Assembly (NCBI GenBank): GCA_030765065.1
Contig: CM060975.1
Coordinates: 195,653,507-195,717,506, forward strand
Direction: 5' to 3'
DNA: 64,000 nt
Source: Deroplatys truncata
Lineage: Eukaryota > Arthropoda > Insecta > Mantodea > Mantidae
The notes beneath the pieces are model-generated. The model saw nothing but the letters and a program-made list of their open reading frames with translations. It was not told the origin of the DNA and did no database searches. A program made the translations under genes and the position numbers. Shown here one piece after another: positions 1-10,899 of this stretch. Each line of letters starts with the position of its first letter. Within the stretch, counting starts at the first letter, position 1.

Positions 1-600
1 TTCACTGATACAGAGAGCTGTGAGATTATTTATTAATTACTTGCACTTTTTAACACGTAAACTTTATAATATTCGCCGTAATGAATGTTCGTCTCACACT
101 GAATACGTATTAAATTTCTCGAGGAAGCGTCTCGCGTCCAGTTAGGAAAACTGTCTACAAGCAACTGACGTTTACCGCTTGAATTTGTACAATTTGCTCT
201 ATTTCAGTTTCTGATTGGCTAATCTTACTCCAATAGAATACGTTTATTTAACTTAAGGTTTTTCTGGTTGTTGATTGGCTATTTACAAACTGTTTTACTA
301 ATATTACATTATTGTTTCCAAGAATTACTAGTAGCATTATCAAACTTTCCAATTCATTATTGCCTCAAGGTTACCTCATTGTTAGCAACTTTTGACCTAC
401 ATCTCACAGCTCCTACATTATTAAATTACGTAATACATTCACATAACATTATTAAACATGTACACAATAATATAAACATTAATACAATGACTGTAATATA
501 CACTTTTTATATATTGTTACATACACATATTGTTTTAAGGCGGGCTGTTATTGAATTTATGTATTATATAATTAGACTGATATTTAAGTGTTAAAAATAC
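1..600. other. AT-rich stretch, nothing identified
   Basis: No repeat family, splice-bounded exon or RNA gene is recognised. The open frame at 268-594 is low-complexity and is taken as chance. Confidence 0.5.
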
Positions 601-621
601 TGCCTCATATTGCCGGTCTTT

Positions 622-837
622 TTATTTGGAGCGGCAACAACTTAAAACCTTCGTCTCCACGTTGCTGATGAAAGCTACATATATGTAAATGTCGTAGATG
701 TCGTTCAATTTAACCACACATGCAAATAATTTTTCACCTCTTCCTCTAAAAGACCGAATTATGACGTATTGGTCTTGCGTTTCCTTGTGTACCAATCTAG
801 CGATTTTCATAGAGGCAGTATCCAAAACACCCTCCAT
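622..837 (-). CDS. Possible exon, unknown protein
   Basis: A 71-codon frame on the minus strand starts at ATG (835-837) and ends in TAA at 622. The first part has mixed, protein-like composition (MEGVLDTASMKIARL...), unlike the AT-driven frames around it. No family is recognised. There is no clear splice acceptor, so it would have to be a first exon or a short gene. An AAG|GTTTTA near 650 could be a weak donor. The next minus-strand frame at 901-1155 lies just upstream and could belong to the same unit. It may be a chance ORF. Confidence 0.2.
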   Translation of the reverse strand: MEGVLDTASMKIARLVHKETQDQYVIIRSFRGRGEKLFACVVKLNDIYDIYIYVAFISNVETKVLSCCRSK

Positions 838-900
838 TTCACATAGAATATGACATCATTATTTGGTTTGCTTTTGTGTCTCTGGATTGTTTTCGGCGCG

Positions 901-1155
901 TTACACAGAGAACTGATACCGGCTGGATGGAGTCAGAGTTTGGTTATTTGAAGGTGCAAACCTTACGGAGGGAAAAGCACCATTGCGATCTAGGGGAATG
1001 AGCCGCTTTTTATGCACGGCAGTGTACAAATCCCACAAGAAGTAATCTACATCTAATTTCTGATCGTCTGTAAGGACGTTAATAGGGCGTGACTTAGGAT
1101 ATCCGCTGGCGCCTCCTTCACCGTCAGTGTGTTGAAGGAGGAATGGGGCTATAGC
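901..1155 (-). CDS. Possible terminal exon, unknown protein
   Basis: On the minus strand, the sequence TTCTTAAACAG followed by GCAAGC around 1155 is a plausible splice acceptor. The frame then stays open for about 85 codons to a stop at 901. Its composition is balanced (for example DQKLDVDYFLWDLYTAVHKK), which suggests real or formerly real coding. I recognise no domain. It could be the last exon of a host gene, a piece of a mobile-element gene, or chance. No partner exon can be tied to it. Confidence 0.25.
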   Translation of the reverse strand, partial: AIAPFLLQHTDGEGGASGYPKSRPINVLTDDQKLDVDYFLWDLYTAVHKKRLIPLDRNGAFPSVRFAPSNNQTLTPSSRYQFSV

Positions 1156-1173
1156 TTGCCTGTTTAAGAACAT

Positions 1174-1549
1174 GTAAATGCTAGTTTGTATGAGAACCTA
1201 TAACTGATGTTTGGGGACTAAAATGCTAACAAATCGAAAATTGACTTATATTCAAGAGCATTTCCAAACAGACATTTGCTGTATATTCGCAATTAATCTC
1301 GCGAAAGATCGACAAAATCGGTCGCCATTCCTCATCTATACCTATTCGTAATTTGCCAATGATTTGACAGAAATGGCATAGATATACTTATTGGTGCGAT
1401 ACACAGCAAAAGGCGTGAAAGAACTTACAACGTGACACCACCAGCCAATAAAATGAAGTCATGGCTTCATGAAGTACTCTACAAACAACAAATACGGTTT
1501 GTCCAGAGAAGTCGTGTTGGTTTCTTCCTATAGTTTCTGTAAATACTAG
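1174..1549. other. No feature identified
   Basis: Overlapping short frames on the minus strand have no recognisable content. I see nothing else here. Confidence 0.4.
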
Positions 1550-2236
1550 TAGGTAGTAGGCACCGACAGTTTGGCATTCCACCAAAAATTTGGTATCGAG
1601 ATTTTACCGAAAATACATGGTTTGAGGCCCCCTGGAACCCAAAAAAGCACGTGTGGTGTGTGTCCATGTAACTGTGAACAGCATAACTCAAAAAAGAAAA
1701 GTCAGATAAATACCAATCTTGTTATATTAGTTCAGTATCTTCCAAAGATTGGACACGAAGATTTTCAAGAAAATCTCCCTACCCCAGCTACGCTTTACAT
1801 GGAATATTTTTCGAATTTTGTATTTTCTCAAAAATGGCACTGACGATTTTGATTAAAATAATATATATTAAACATATTTACATCACAAATAAAATGCATA
1901 TCTTGAATTTCCAAGGAATTGTGTAAAACCTTGTATAATTGGTAAACGTTAAGCGATAGACGAAAAAGTACTACATAAAATAAGTAATCTCTTTAAAACA
2001 CACATTTCACCGTTATTAATGGTTCGAATTGTTCAATACTTCGCCATTCTTTTCAAGTCCTGTCGATTTTCGATTGTTTCTCGCGATTGGACGGAAAGAG
2101 TATTTAATTTTAAGGTCATACATAGCGCCCAGTTCATAAACATTTCACTATCACTGTTCAGTTTATATCTATAACGAAATGTGTATTGTAGCTATTTCTG
2201 CAAATGTTTATCTCGATTATAATGAAGTAGATAGAA
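1550..2236 (-). mobile_element. Family A repeat, 5' truncated
   Basis: Reverse copy of Family A. It shows the block that reads in sense as TGGGTGGAATGCAATAC, the CA-rich tract with CTGTTCACAG, GGGGGATTTTCTTGAAAA and AAGCGATAGAC. Its outer end is diverged near 1550. Its 5' end is lost at about 2236, where the next copy starts in the opposite direction, giving a head-to-head junction. Confidence 0.8.
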
Positions 2237-2668
2237 AAAAAATGTGATATGTTGCGCTCATATGACTTTCTCTACTCTTACACAAACTATCTTTACATAT
2301 GCTTATTCTTTATCTACTTTATATTAATCGAGATAAACATTTCTTTTTAAATGTCCGACATAAAAAAACAAATAATCAATTCCTATTTGACAAAAAGTAT
2401 AGGTATTGGTAGTCTCGGGTGGGGGGATTTTCTTGAAAATCCTTGTCTCATCCTTGGAAGATACTGAACTCAAATACCAAGTTTGGTATTTATCCGACTT
2501 TTCGTTTTTGAGTTGTGGTGTTCACAGACACACTCACGGACATATTTCCAAAAATTGTTTATTTGGATTCAAGGTACCTCAAAACATGTATTTTTTGTGA
2601 AATCTCGATATCGATTTTTTCTGTGGAATGCAATACTTGCCCTACTTAATATATGTAGTAGAGAGAGT
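2237..2668 (+). mobile_element. Family A repeat, internally deleted
   Basis: Forward copy. The start (TGATATGTTGCGCTCATATG then ACTTTCTCTACTC) and the end (GATTTTCTTGAAAATCC through TATGTAGTAGAGAGAG) are both present. About half of the interior is missing between roughly 2350 and 2410. Confidence 0.75.
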
Positions 2669-2671
2669 AAC

Positions 2672-2885
2672 AAGCTTTCGTAAAAATATTTTGCATACTC
2701 ACTAATAAGCGATAGAGGGGAGAGAATGTGAATGTAACACGCCAGGTTTTTTACTTTCTCTACTACGTACACTGTAAATCTTTATCTCGGTTAACATGAA
2801 GTAAATGGAGAATAAGCGTATGTATAAATAGTTTGTACAAGAGTAGAGAAAGCCATGTGAGTACAACACATCAGATTTTTTTTGT
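2672..2885 (-). mobile_element. Two reverse Family A fragments
   Basis: 2672-2748 is only the 5' end of a reverse copy (subfamily with CTATCGCTTATTAGTG). 2749-2885 is a miniature with about 25 bp of the 3' end (TTACTTTCTCTACTACGTAC) joined to about 110 bp of the 5' end (ACAAGAGTAGAGAAAGCCATG). Confidence 0.75.
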
Positions 2886-3129
2886 CTGCGTTGCATATTT
2901 CAGAGTATCGAATAACTAGCTGTGATATAAAATGCAGTATCAAATTTGACGTGTACGTAGTTAATTAAATATTTATTATACCTTGTATTGTAACTATGGA
3001 ATTGCAAAGCTAAATACAGAGGAAGCATGAAATTTAGTATGCAGCATAATACAGGTAGCTCGGATATAAGCTAGATGATACCAAATAAACTACACTGCTT
3101 GCCAATATGAAAGAGAGAAACTACGAGTA

Positions 3130-3500
3130 TTGGAATTCCACTCAAAAAATTCGATATCGAAATACACATTTGATGATTTCTGAGCCCTCAAAAAGGATTC
3201 TAGGAGATGTGTGTGTGTAAATTCGAAAAAATATCTAAATGTATAGTTAAATAACCTAGACAAATCTTTCAGGACATTTTCCCATCCCATAAAACCTCTA
3301 TAGAAATTTGTTTGTTATTTTTATTTTCTCAAAAAAGTCCTAACACTTTTTATTAAAATCTCATATTTTTGAGAGATAGACAGCACAAATGAAATTTATA
3401 AGGGATTTTTTGTGAATAGCCTATGAGATCTTCTCCATTCTTATTGAGTTTTATATAATAGGAAACCACATATGACAGACAAAAATTTCTTATAACAACA
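3130..3500 (-). mobile_element. Old Family A repeat, 3' half
   Basis: Strongly diverged reverse copy: TTCCACTCAAAAAATTCGAT, a short GT tract, then TTTTATTTTCTCAAAAAAGT. It fades out near 3500. Confidence 0.6.
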
Positions 3501-3629
3501 AACAAAAAAGTAGGGCCCTTTAGAATAAATTAGACCTTTTTCGTAGCATTCACCGCTACTTTTTCTTGGATTAAAGTCTACTGTGCTCACTGTCTATAAG
3601 TATTTGAATATACTAACAAATTTTCCTTA

Positions 3630-3759
3630 GACTGCTTCTGTTACTTAGCATGCTAGCCATCAAATCCAGAGATGCTGGGTTCGATCCCAGACTGGAGGGT
3701 GAGAATGTTTCTTCGGACAGGATTATGCCTTATCCTCCTAGAGCTTGATGTATGAATGC

Positions 3760-3760
<1 letters not shown>
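3630..3760 (+). mobile_element. tRNA-like SINE head
   Basis: A polymerase III B-box-like motif (GGGTTCGATCCCAG, about 3683) follows an A-box-like CTTAGCATGCTAG. A short non-tRNA tail runs into the microsatellite at 3764. It looks like a SINE head rather than a tRNA gene because no complete cloverleaf is apparent. Confidence 0.5.
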
Positions 3761-3763
<3 letters not shown>

Positions 3764-3819
<56 letters not shown>

Positions 3820-3820
3820 T
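3764..3820 (+). repeat. (GT)n(GA)n microsatellite
   Basis: About 18 GT dinucleotides followed by about 9 GA dinucleotides, directly after the SINE-like block. Confidence 0.95.
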
Positions 3821-3967
3821 TAACGTTTAACAAAAAAATAAAAAACAGTAAACCCAGCGCTTAAAAACAAACTTAAGGATTGAACAACATTATCGATGAA
3901 CAATTGTTGCAAAAAAGCAAAACAAAGATGTCAAATACAACATATAAATGGAACAAAACAAAATAAT

Positions 3968-4882
3968 CTGATGTAATACATTCACATGACTCTCCATCTT
4001 CTATCATTTATTAGTAGGTATACAAACTATTCTTACTAGAAAGGTAGGATCAGACGACTGAAAAATTCAATGCCATAGCCGGGATTTGAACCACGGATCT
4101 CCCGGTCTTCGTCCGGTTCTTGCTAGAGCTTATTTTTCTATCTACTGCATTTTAATCCAAATAAGCCTTTGCAGAAATAACTATATTACACATTTCGTTA
4201 TAGATACAAATGAAACAGCGACAGTCAAATGTTTTAAAAACTGGATGCTATATGCTGGCTTTAAAATTCCATACGTTTCCATGCAATCGAAACAACTGAA
4301 TGCTAACAGGACTTTAGAGAATAACCAAGGAATGAACAATCCGAATCTCTAATAACGGATGTCCCAGAAATGACTTATGCCACAAATAATTGTGTGTTTT
4401 GAAGAGATATTATATCGCTTAACGTTTACCAGTTATATGAGATTATACTAAATTTCTTCCGAATGAAGTGGACTTCACAGGTTATTCCCAGAAAATTCAA
4501 GATATGCATTTTATTTTTCGTGTAAATATCTTTAATATATGGTATTTTAATCAAAATCATTAGGGCCATTTTATTAGAAAATAAAAAATTTCGAAAAATC
4601 TTACATGTAAAGGGTAGTTTGGGGTGGGAGGATTTTCTGTAACATCTTCGTGTCGCATCTTTGTAAGGTATAGAACCTAAATACCAAGTTTGGTATTTAT
4701 CTGACTTTTCGTTTTTGAGTTATGCTGTTCACAGACACACACATACACGCATACGAACCTTTTTCTAAAAATGTTTATTCGGGCCTCATAAAATGTATTT
4801 CCGGTGAAATCTCAATATCGAAGTTTTGGGTGAATACAATACCTCCCCTACTTACTAAAGTGCGTAGTAGAGAAGGTAAAAA
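3968..4882 (+). mobile_element. Family A repeat, full length
   Basis: Complete forward copy from TCTGATGTAATAC to GTAGTAGAGAAGGTAAAAA. It belongs to the subfamily with TTTTTCTATCTACTGCATTT and ACAAATGAAACAGCGACAGTC. A SINE fragment interrupts it at 4046-4124. Confidence 0.9.
4046..4124 (-). mobile_element. SINE fragment inside Family A
   Basis: The reverse complement carries GGTTCAAATCCCGGCTATG followed by TTGAATTTTTCAGTC. This matches the SINE head at 5896-5975, so it is a short inverted copy of that family placed within the Family A copy. Confidence 0.75.
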
Positions 4883-4924
4883 GGAGTTCTTTTGTTTTCA
4901 GAGGAACTCACGATAGACAAAAAA

Positions 4925-5458
4925 CCGAGCGGGATGCTCAGGCGGCAACGTCTGTGACCCGCATTCGGGAGCTCTCAGGTTCAATTCCCGGTGACCACCC
5001 ATTCTGACCATAGAGTTTTTCGTGGTTTTCCCTGGTCGCCAAGGCGAATGCTCGGGTGGTGCATTCTACCACGACTTTTCCTTTTCCCCATTTCCTCTCA
5101 TTTCATCTCCATTTCACGTTTCAGGTGCGCTTTCAGGTCCTGCGGTGCTGGCGATACCGAGCAAATGGCATGGATGCATGCTCGTTGGAAAAATTTCTCC
5201 CCGTGAACACCACAGTGAGTTGCCCCATCTGTTAGGATCGATGTGTCGCCCTCTTCGGATTCCTCGCCAATGGTACGCTAATGTTCAAACTGAAAATATT
5301 AGGGACTTCTGCGCGTCTTCGTGGACCTGAGACTTCCTACGGCTCCTTCATCTCATCCCTGCCTCCCGGGAGTGTAGCCACAATAGACCAAACTGATCGC
5401 AGTATGCGATGTGAGGTGTCCTCTCCGATAAACACATCCTACATCCTATAGATAGACC
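4925..5458 (+). mobile_element. tRNA-derived SINE, family S1
   Basis: The head is tRNA-like (GAGCGGGATGCTCAGG, B box GGTTCAATTCCCGG). The body runs from TTTTTCGTGGTTTTCC through CCATTTCCTCTCATTTC and CTCCCCGTGAACACC to a tail with GATAAACACATCC. Two other copies (10370-10890 and 15613-16128) have the same layout. Near-identical flanking 12-mers, GATAGACAAAAA at 4912-4923 and GATAGGCAAAAA at 5459-5470, look like a target-site duplication. It is a non-coding retroposon that would need a partner LINE. Confidence 0.9.
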
Positions 5459-5734
5459 GATAGGCAAAAACTGACATTAAAAGTTCTATGTTATTTTCGC
5501 ATTTTGAATGTAACCTATTCCGAAGTGCCTAATTTATGAGAAATTTATACGCAAACTATAATGGTGGTTAACATAAAGTGGATAGAAAATCATTTTGTTC
5601 AATTGTGCAACATATAAGGGATACTTATTAATTGTTAATTGGCAATTGCAGTTGTCTACGCAAGATTTGGCAACAATTATTATTCTAATAGTTTCAAGTT
5701 TTGGGTATTTAATATCGTACATATTCTTTTAAAC

Positions 5735-5870
5735 TCCGTAGTGTAGGATTAGTGTATCTGTTTCGCATACAAGACCTCCCAAGTTCGAATCTCGGTTAGG
5801 ATGAGTTACACAGATAATGGTAATTCTTTCACACAAGCCGTGTGAGTTACCGGAAAAATGAGAGGGAATT
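5735..5870 (+). mobile_element. tRNA-like SINE fragment
   Basis: AGTTCGAATCTCGG (about 5782) is B-box-like. The preceding TAGTGTAGGATTAGTG is tRNA-like. The following tail (GAGTTACACAG...GTGTGAGTTACCGG) is not part of any tRNA. Confidence 0.5.
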
Positions 5871-5895
5871 TAGTGACTTACCGGCATGATAATAT

Positions 5896-6111
5896 GATAG
5901 CTCAGTTGGTTAGAGCAACCGAGTAGATCGATGATTCAAATCCCGGCTATGACATTGAATTTTTCGGTCTGATTCTACCTTACCTACCCGCATAATGGAT
6001 TTTTTTCCGGGAATTTCCCTTATCCAGATAACACGAATGTCGGGTAATTCTAAGTTCTAAGGATCCCTGGCTGTTTCAGCATCATTTTATTCATCCATCG
6101 TCCGATGTTAC
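5896..6111 (+). mobile_element. tRNA-derived SINE, family S2
   Basis: A clear A box (TAGCTCAGTTGGTTAGAGC) and B box (GATTCAAATCCCGGC) are followed by TTGAATTTTTCGGTCTG and a non-tRNA tail with CCGGGAATTTCCCTTATCC. The region after 6111 is interrupted by another SINE. Confidence 0.75.
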
Positions 6112-6122
6112 CTACCAGGTTA

Positions 6123-6455
6123 CTTAGACGCCTTACCCTCCTCATATATAGGGCATATACCCTCTAGGACTTACAACCGCCTAGGGTCAGAGGCCTGTAG
6201 AGCAGAAGACGAACATTGAAGATCGGCTCATGAGACTGAGGGAAGAGATGATATGAAATGAAGGCGAAATGGATGAAAGGAAAGGTGATGAAGGAGCAAT
6301 TGGTGGAATGAACGGCGGACGAAACCAGGGAACCCGGAGAAAACCCCCACAGACGCCGCTTTGTTCACCACAAATCCCACATTGTATCCCTGGGATCGAA
6401 CCAGGGCCACCGTGCTGGGAGGCGAGAGGTCTAATCAATCGGCCATGGCGGCGCC
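6123..6455 (-). mobile_element. tRNA-derived SINE, family S3, intact
   Basis: Read on the minus strand it starts GGGGCGCCGCCATGGCC. It has a B box GGTTCGATCCCAGG, a body with TTTTCTCCGGGTTCCC, and an end containing TCCTAGAGGGTATATGCCC. A perfect 12-bp duplication, CCTACCAGGTTA, flanks it at 6111-6122 and 6456-6467, which marks a full-length insertion. It landed in the tail of the S2 SINE. Confidence 0.9.
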
Positions 6456-6544
6456 CCTACCAGGTTAAATACGTTAAATTTAAAAGAAAGTGATATTTGC
6501 CTCGGAAATAATATTGCATTTTATAAATCATATATAAAATTTGT

Positions 6545-6660
6545 ACGGAGCAGTTTGTGGCTCGCATTCGGATCGTATACGGTTTAAATCCCATGTTTAT
6601 GTGTTTTTTTTTTTCGTAGTTTCCCTCGGTTGCCAGGTAAACGCCGCATTGGATGTTCAA
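6545..6660 (+). mobile_element. Truncated S1-like SINE
   Basis: GTGGCTCGCATTCGG, GGTTTAAATCCC and TTCGTAGTTTCCCTCGGTTG follow the S1 head in order but are diverged. The 3' body is absent. Confidence 0.6.
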
Positions 6661-6726
6661 TCCGGTTCATCTACCCACAGAATATAATTCAGTAAAATAA
6701 ATGAAATAGGATGACGACTACACAAC

Positions 6727-6983
6727 TGTATGCCAAGTTTGGTATTTATCTGACATTTCGTTTTTGAGTTATGCTGTTCACACCACACACGCACACGCAC
6801 ACGCATACGCACACGCACACACATATACACACATGCGCGCGCGCGCACTCACAGACTCTTTCTAAAATGCCTTTTTTGATTCAGGAGGCCTCAAAACTTG
6901 TATTTCGAGTCAAACCTGGATATCGAATTTTTCGGTGGAATGCAAAATTCATCTGTCTGCTAGGTACGTGGTAGAGAAAGTAA
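6727..6983 (+). mobile_element. Family A repeat, 3' third
   Basis: Starts at CCAAGTTTGGTATTTATCTG, contains an expanded CA/CG tract (6783-6846), and ends GGTAGAGAAAGTAAAAA, directly against the next copy. Confidence 0.85.
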
Positions 6984-7836
6984 AAATTTGATGTCTTACA
7001 TTCACATGAATTTCTCTACCCTCTATTGCTTATAGAGTGGGTATACAAACTATTCTTATTAAAGATTATTTTTCTATCTACTTCATTTTAATCCAAATAA
7101 ACCTTTGCAGAAATAGATACATTACACAATTCGTTATAGATACAAAGAGAGAGCCAAATGTTTAAGAACTGGAGGCTATACACTGCCTTAAAATACCACA
7201 CTCTTTCCTGCAATCGCGAGAAACAACTGCACCATAAAAGAATGGCTAAATATTGCACAATTCCAACTATTAATAACAGATACCTCGGAAATGGCTGGTG
7301 GCATAAAAAAGTTATTTGAAATTGTGTGTTTTAAACAGATCTACATTTTTGGGGTAGTACGTTTCCACCTATCGCTTAAAGTTTACTAGTTATACAAGAC
7401 TATACAAAATTCTTTCCAAGTGAAGAGAACTTCACAGACTGTTCTCAGAAAATCCAAGATATACACTTTATGCATTATATAAATATCTTTAATATATGAT
7501 ACTTTAATCAAAATCGTTGGGTCCGTATTTTAGAAATTAAAAATGTTTTAAAAATGTTCCATGTAAAGGGTAGTATGGGGTGGGGGGCTTTTCTTGAAAA
7601 TCTTCGTGTCGTATCTTTTAAAGGTACTGAACCTAAATACCAAGTTTGGTATTATCAGATTTTTTGTCTTTGAGTTACACTCTTAACAAATACACATACA
7701 CACACCGAACTTTTTCTAAAATTGAATTTGGGGTTTAGGGGGCTTCAAAACACGTATTTGCGGTGAAATCTCGGCATCGAATTTTTGGGTGGAATGCAAT
7801 ACCTTCTCTACCAACTATGTGCGTGGTAGAGAAAGC
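6984..7836 (+). mobile_element. Family A repeat, full length
   Basis: Runs from TTTGATGTCTTAC to GTGGTAGAGAAAGCAAAAG. Its start abuts the preceding fragment's A run. This matches the pattern of Family A inserting at runs of A, so the two stand in tandem. Confidence 0.9.
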
Positions 7837-8460
7837 AAAAGGTTAGCAATTTCAGCACACTCTATAAAATGCATAAGAATTGCGTCTAAGAAAGTCCTGC
7901 ACTACTTGATGTATTCTTTCTAATTGTACATTTCTAATCGTTATAGACAACATATATATCTACTCACTTTTGTTTGAGGAACGCGGAAGCTGCGCGAATT
8001 ATTCCTCAGGAATCCTTCCGATTGTTAACCCTAATGTCACACGCATTTCCGCAACACAAACTACAGAAACTCAACGAATAACAGCACTAACACTTGAACA
8101 CTTATTAGAGCAACACACGTGGTCCGGTGCAGTCCAGTTAGAGGCGTGGAGTAGACTGGACGCGCTCAAGCTACTCACCTTAACCGGCATTCAGCTATAA
8201 CGAGCGATAACAGTTAACAAAAAAACCATACCATCTTGTTTTACGCTCTTCGACATTCTCCTTGTCATGGACGCTTTCCTCCACAACCATTTAAACTATG
8301 TTAATGTAACAAGATAGGTGCACGCTATAGCAGTGCACTGGCCTTAGTGACCTCGCCATGGGCTTCAACGGCGATGCATCCATCCTGCGTACATTACAGC
8401 ATATGAGGAGCTCGATTAAATTGGATGAGGCTAGATCTTTTGTCAAAATTAAACAACCAA
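7837..8460. other. Unassigned, slightly GC-richer stretch
   Basis: The composition differs from the neighbours (for example GACGCGCTCAAGCTACTCACC near 8160), and a 76-codon frame lies at 7970-8200. I cannot place it in a known element or gene. Confidence 0.3.
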
Positions 8461-8489
8461 GTCAATTTGGCCTGACCTCGGCTACCCGA

Positions 8490-8690
8490 CATGGAGACCC
8501 GAGGTCGTTAAGGCATGGACTCTTGAACGGGAGGTCCGCGGTTCCAATCTCGCCAGGATCGTCCTCCCTGACTAAGATTTTTTCCAGGTTTTCTCAGTCT
8601 TCATAGCTGGAATGTGCCGGGGATGGGTCACTACGTTTGCGGCACTTGCCGTAGCGCCAAAATGTTTGCTGTATATCCATAATGTTGAGC
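8490..8690 (+). mobile_element. tRNA-like SINE
   Basis: GGTCCGCGGTTCCAATCTCG (about 8535) resembles a B box. The following TTTTTTCCAGGTTTTCTC resembles the start of the S1 body. This is a degraded or related family. Confidence 0.5.
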
Positions 8691-8946
8691 CAGTAAGTCA
8701 TAAATAATCTCAAGAACATTTTTGTTTTAGATTTGTATCACGTTGCAATGTTAGGGCACAAGTTTTTGTCCCACTTTCCCAGACTGTGGTTAAAATTGTT
8801 GCTGTTTTAGTTTAATGTCTTAAAACATGTATTAAAGTGAGTGAAATTATTTGTTTTTAACTACAGCTTTTCATATGAGCAGTCTGTTTAAATGGGAAAC
8901 GTACTTCACATAATCAGTACGGGAAATGTTGCCTTCTCTGTATTTT

Positions 8947-9788
8947 TACTTTCTCTACTACGTACAGAGAGAAGGCATTGCATACCACCCAAGAATTTGA
9001 AACCGATGTTTCACAAAAAATACATGTTTTGAGGCCCCTCAATCAAAAAATGCATTTTAGAAAAAAAATCCATGTGTGTGTAAGAGAGAGAGAGAGAGAG
9101 AGAAGGAGAAAGTTAGAGAACAGCATAACTCAAAAAGGAAATGCTGGTATATAAGTATATAAGTTCGAGGCCTTCTGAAGAACATCCACCCGCCCCAAGC
9201 TATTCTTTACATAAACATTTTTCGAAATTTTTATTTTCTCAAAAATAGCTCTACCGATTTATTAACGATATTTACATGACAAATAAAATGTATATATTAA
9301 ATTTTCTGGGAATAAATTATGAAGTCCTTTTCATTCGGAAGGAATTTTGTACAATTTTGTATAACTGGTAAACCATAAAAGATAGACAAAAACGTACTGC
9401 ACAAACAATGTACATCTCTTTAAAACACATGTTATTTAAAATAAGCTTTTTTGTAGAATAAGCCATTTTCGAGATATCCGTTATTAATGGTTCGAGTTGT
9501 TAAATATTTTATCATTCTTTTAAAAGTCCTGTGGATTTTTAGTTGTTTCTCAGGATTGCATGAAAAGAATATGGATTTTAAGGCCAGCATATAGAGCCCA
9601 GTTCTTAAGCATTTGACTATCGGTATTCCTTTTGGTCTAAAACTAATTGTGTAATGTAGCTATTTCTGCAAAGGTTTGTCTGGATTAAAATGAAGTCGAT
9701 AGAAAAATAAACTTCCGTAAGATAGTTTTTATACTCACTAATAAACGATAAGGAGTAGAGAAAGATGCATGAATGTAACACCCGATTT
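8947..9788 (-). mobile_element. Family A repeat, full length
   Basis: Reverse copy from TTTTTACTTTCTCTACTACG to GAATGTAACACCCGATTTTT. A GT/GA tract (9076-9104) occupies the place of the usual CA tract. Confidence 0.9.
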
Positions 9789-10077
9789 TTAATATAATGT
9801 TCAACCTTCAGTTTTCTTTTTTTTTCACTTTTCTTCCTTTTGGGGCCTGCAGGTGCATGCCATTAATTTTCAAATAAGTTTCAGTTTGAATGTTTTTTTT
9901 TATTATTTTGAAAATGCCAGAGCGTATTAAATAAAGCGTTTAACTTTTCTTTGAAACGATTCACATGAGTACCCCATATTGCAGTTTCATCAGGTATATA
10001 GTAATCTACAAAATGTCGCTATCTTGTGCAATTGTTCAGCTTTTTTATTCTCAGTAATATCAAATACAAAACAATCA

Positions 10078-10310
10078 CGGTCGAGTGGTCAGCGAGCTGA
10101 CTTTTCATCCGGAGGTCCAGGCCGGAGGGGAGGGGTACTTTTCCTTAATTAGGATTATTTCCTACCCTCCATATAGCCTGGAAGTGTGTATGTAAGAAGT
10201 TCAAAGGGTAAGGACACAAACAAGGTTTCAATCAAAGTCCCCATATGACCATAACAGTTTAATGCGGCTATAGAAATTAACACCCCCTCCCAAAAAAAAC
10301 AATCACCTAC
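10078..10310 (+). mobile_element. Probable tRNA-like SINE
   Basis: GGTCGAGTGGTCAGCGAGCT has the shape of a tRNA A-box region. The B box (GGAGGTCCAGGCC) is poor. The tail includes TCCTACCCTCCATATAGCC. Support is weak because only the head resembles a tRNA. Confidence 0.4.
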
Positions 10311-10369
10311 TTTCTCTGGAAGTAAATAGAACAAACCAAAACAATGTACAAGTCATTTACCAGCGTGAG

Positions 10370-10890
10370 GATGTAGGATGTGTTTGGCGGAGGGGGACAC
10401 CTCACCACTGAGACCAGCTTGATCGATTGTGATTACACTCCACGGAAGCGGGGATGAGGGGAAGGAACTGCAGGAGGTAGCAGGTCGGCAGCAGACGGCT
10501 CACAGAGACGCGCAGAAGTCCCTAATATTTCCAGGTTTGAACACCCGCGCACCAGTAGAGGGCAAGAATCCCGAAAGAGAACGACGCGGGACAATGCACC
10601 CTGGCGTTCACGGGGAGAAATCTTTCCAATACGCAAGTAACTACGCCATCTACCCGACACCGCTAGCACCGCAGGAAGACACACCGGAAACGTGAGAGGG
10701 AGAAATGAAATGAGAGGAAACTGGGGAAAGGAGAAATCGTCGTAGAATACACCCATCGGCATTCGCCTTAGCGACTAGGAGAAATCCACGAAAAAGCCCA
10801 TGGTCAGAGTGGTGGTCAGCGGAAATCGAACCCGGGATCTCCCGAAAGCGGGCCACAGGCGCCGCTTGAACCATCCCGCTCGGAACCTAT
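10370..10890 (-). mobile_element. tRNA-derived SINE, family S1
   Basis: Reverse copy of the SINE at 4925-5458. On the minus strand it reads from CCGAGCGGGATGG through the B box GGTTCGATTTCCGC to TCCTACATCC. Matching CAGCGTGAG lies at 10361-10369 and 10891-10899 (12 bp, TA[C/T]CAGCGTGAG, if one mismatch is allowed), a target-site duplication. The minus-strand frames here are not coding. Confidence 0.9.
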
Positions 10891-10899
10891 CAGCGTGAG

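Noticed and set aside
3780-3820. Repetitive tracts considered as CRISPR or telomere-like arrays
   Set aside because: They are simple dinucleotide repeats; no spaced direct repeats and no TTAGG arrays occur in the window.
5022-5330. 102-codon plus frame in the SINE at 4.9-5.5 kb
   Set aside because: It lies inside a tRNA-derived SINE with clear target duplications; similar chance frames occur in the other two copies in different frames.
10433-10762. Overlapping open frames on both strands at 10.4-10.8 kb
   Set aside because: Explained by the GC-rich body of a reverse S1 SINE.
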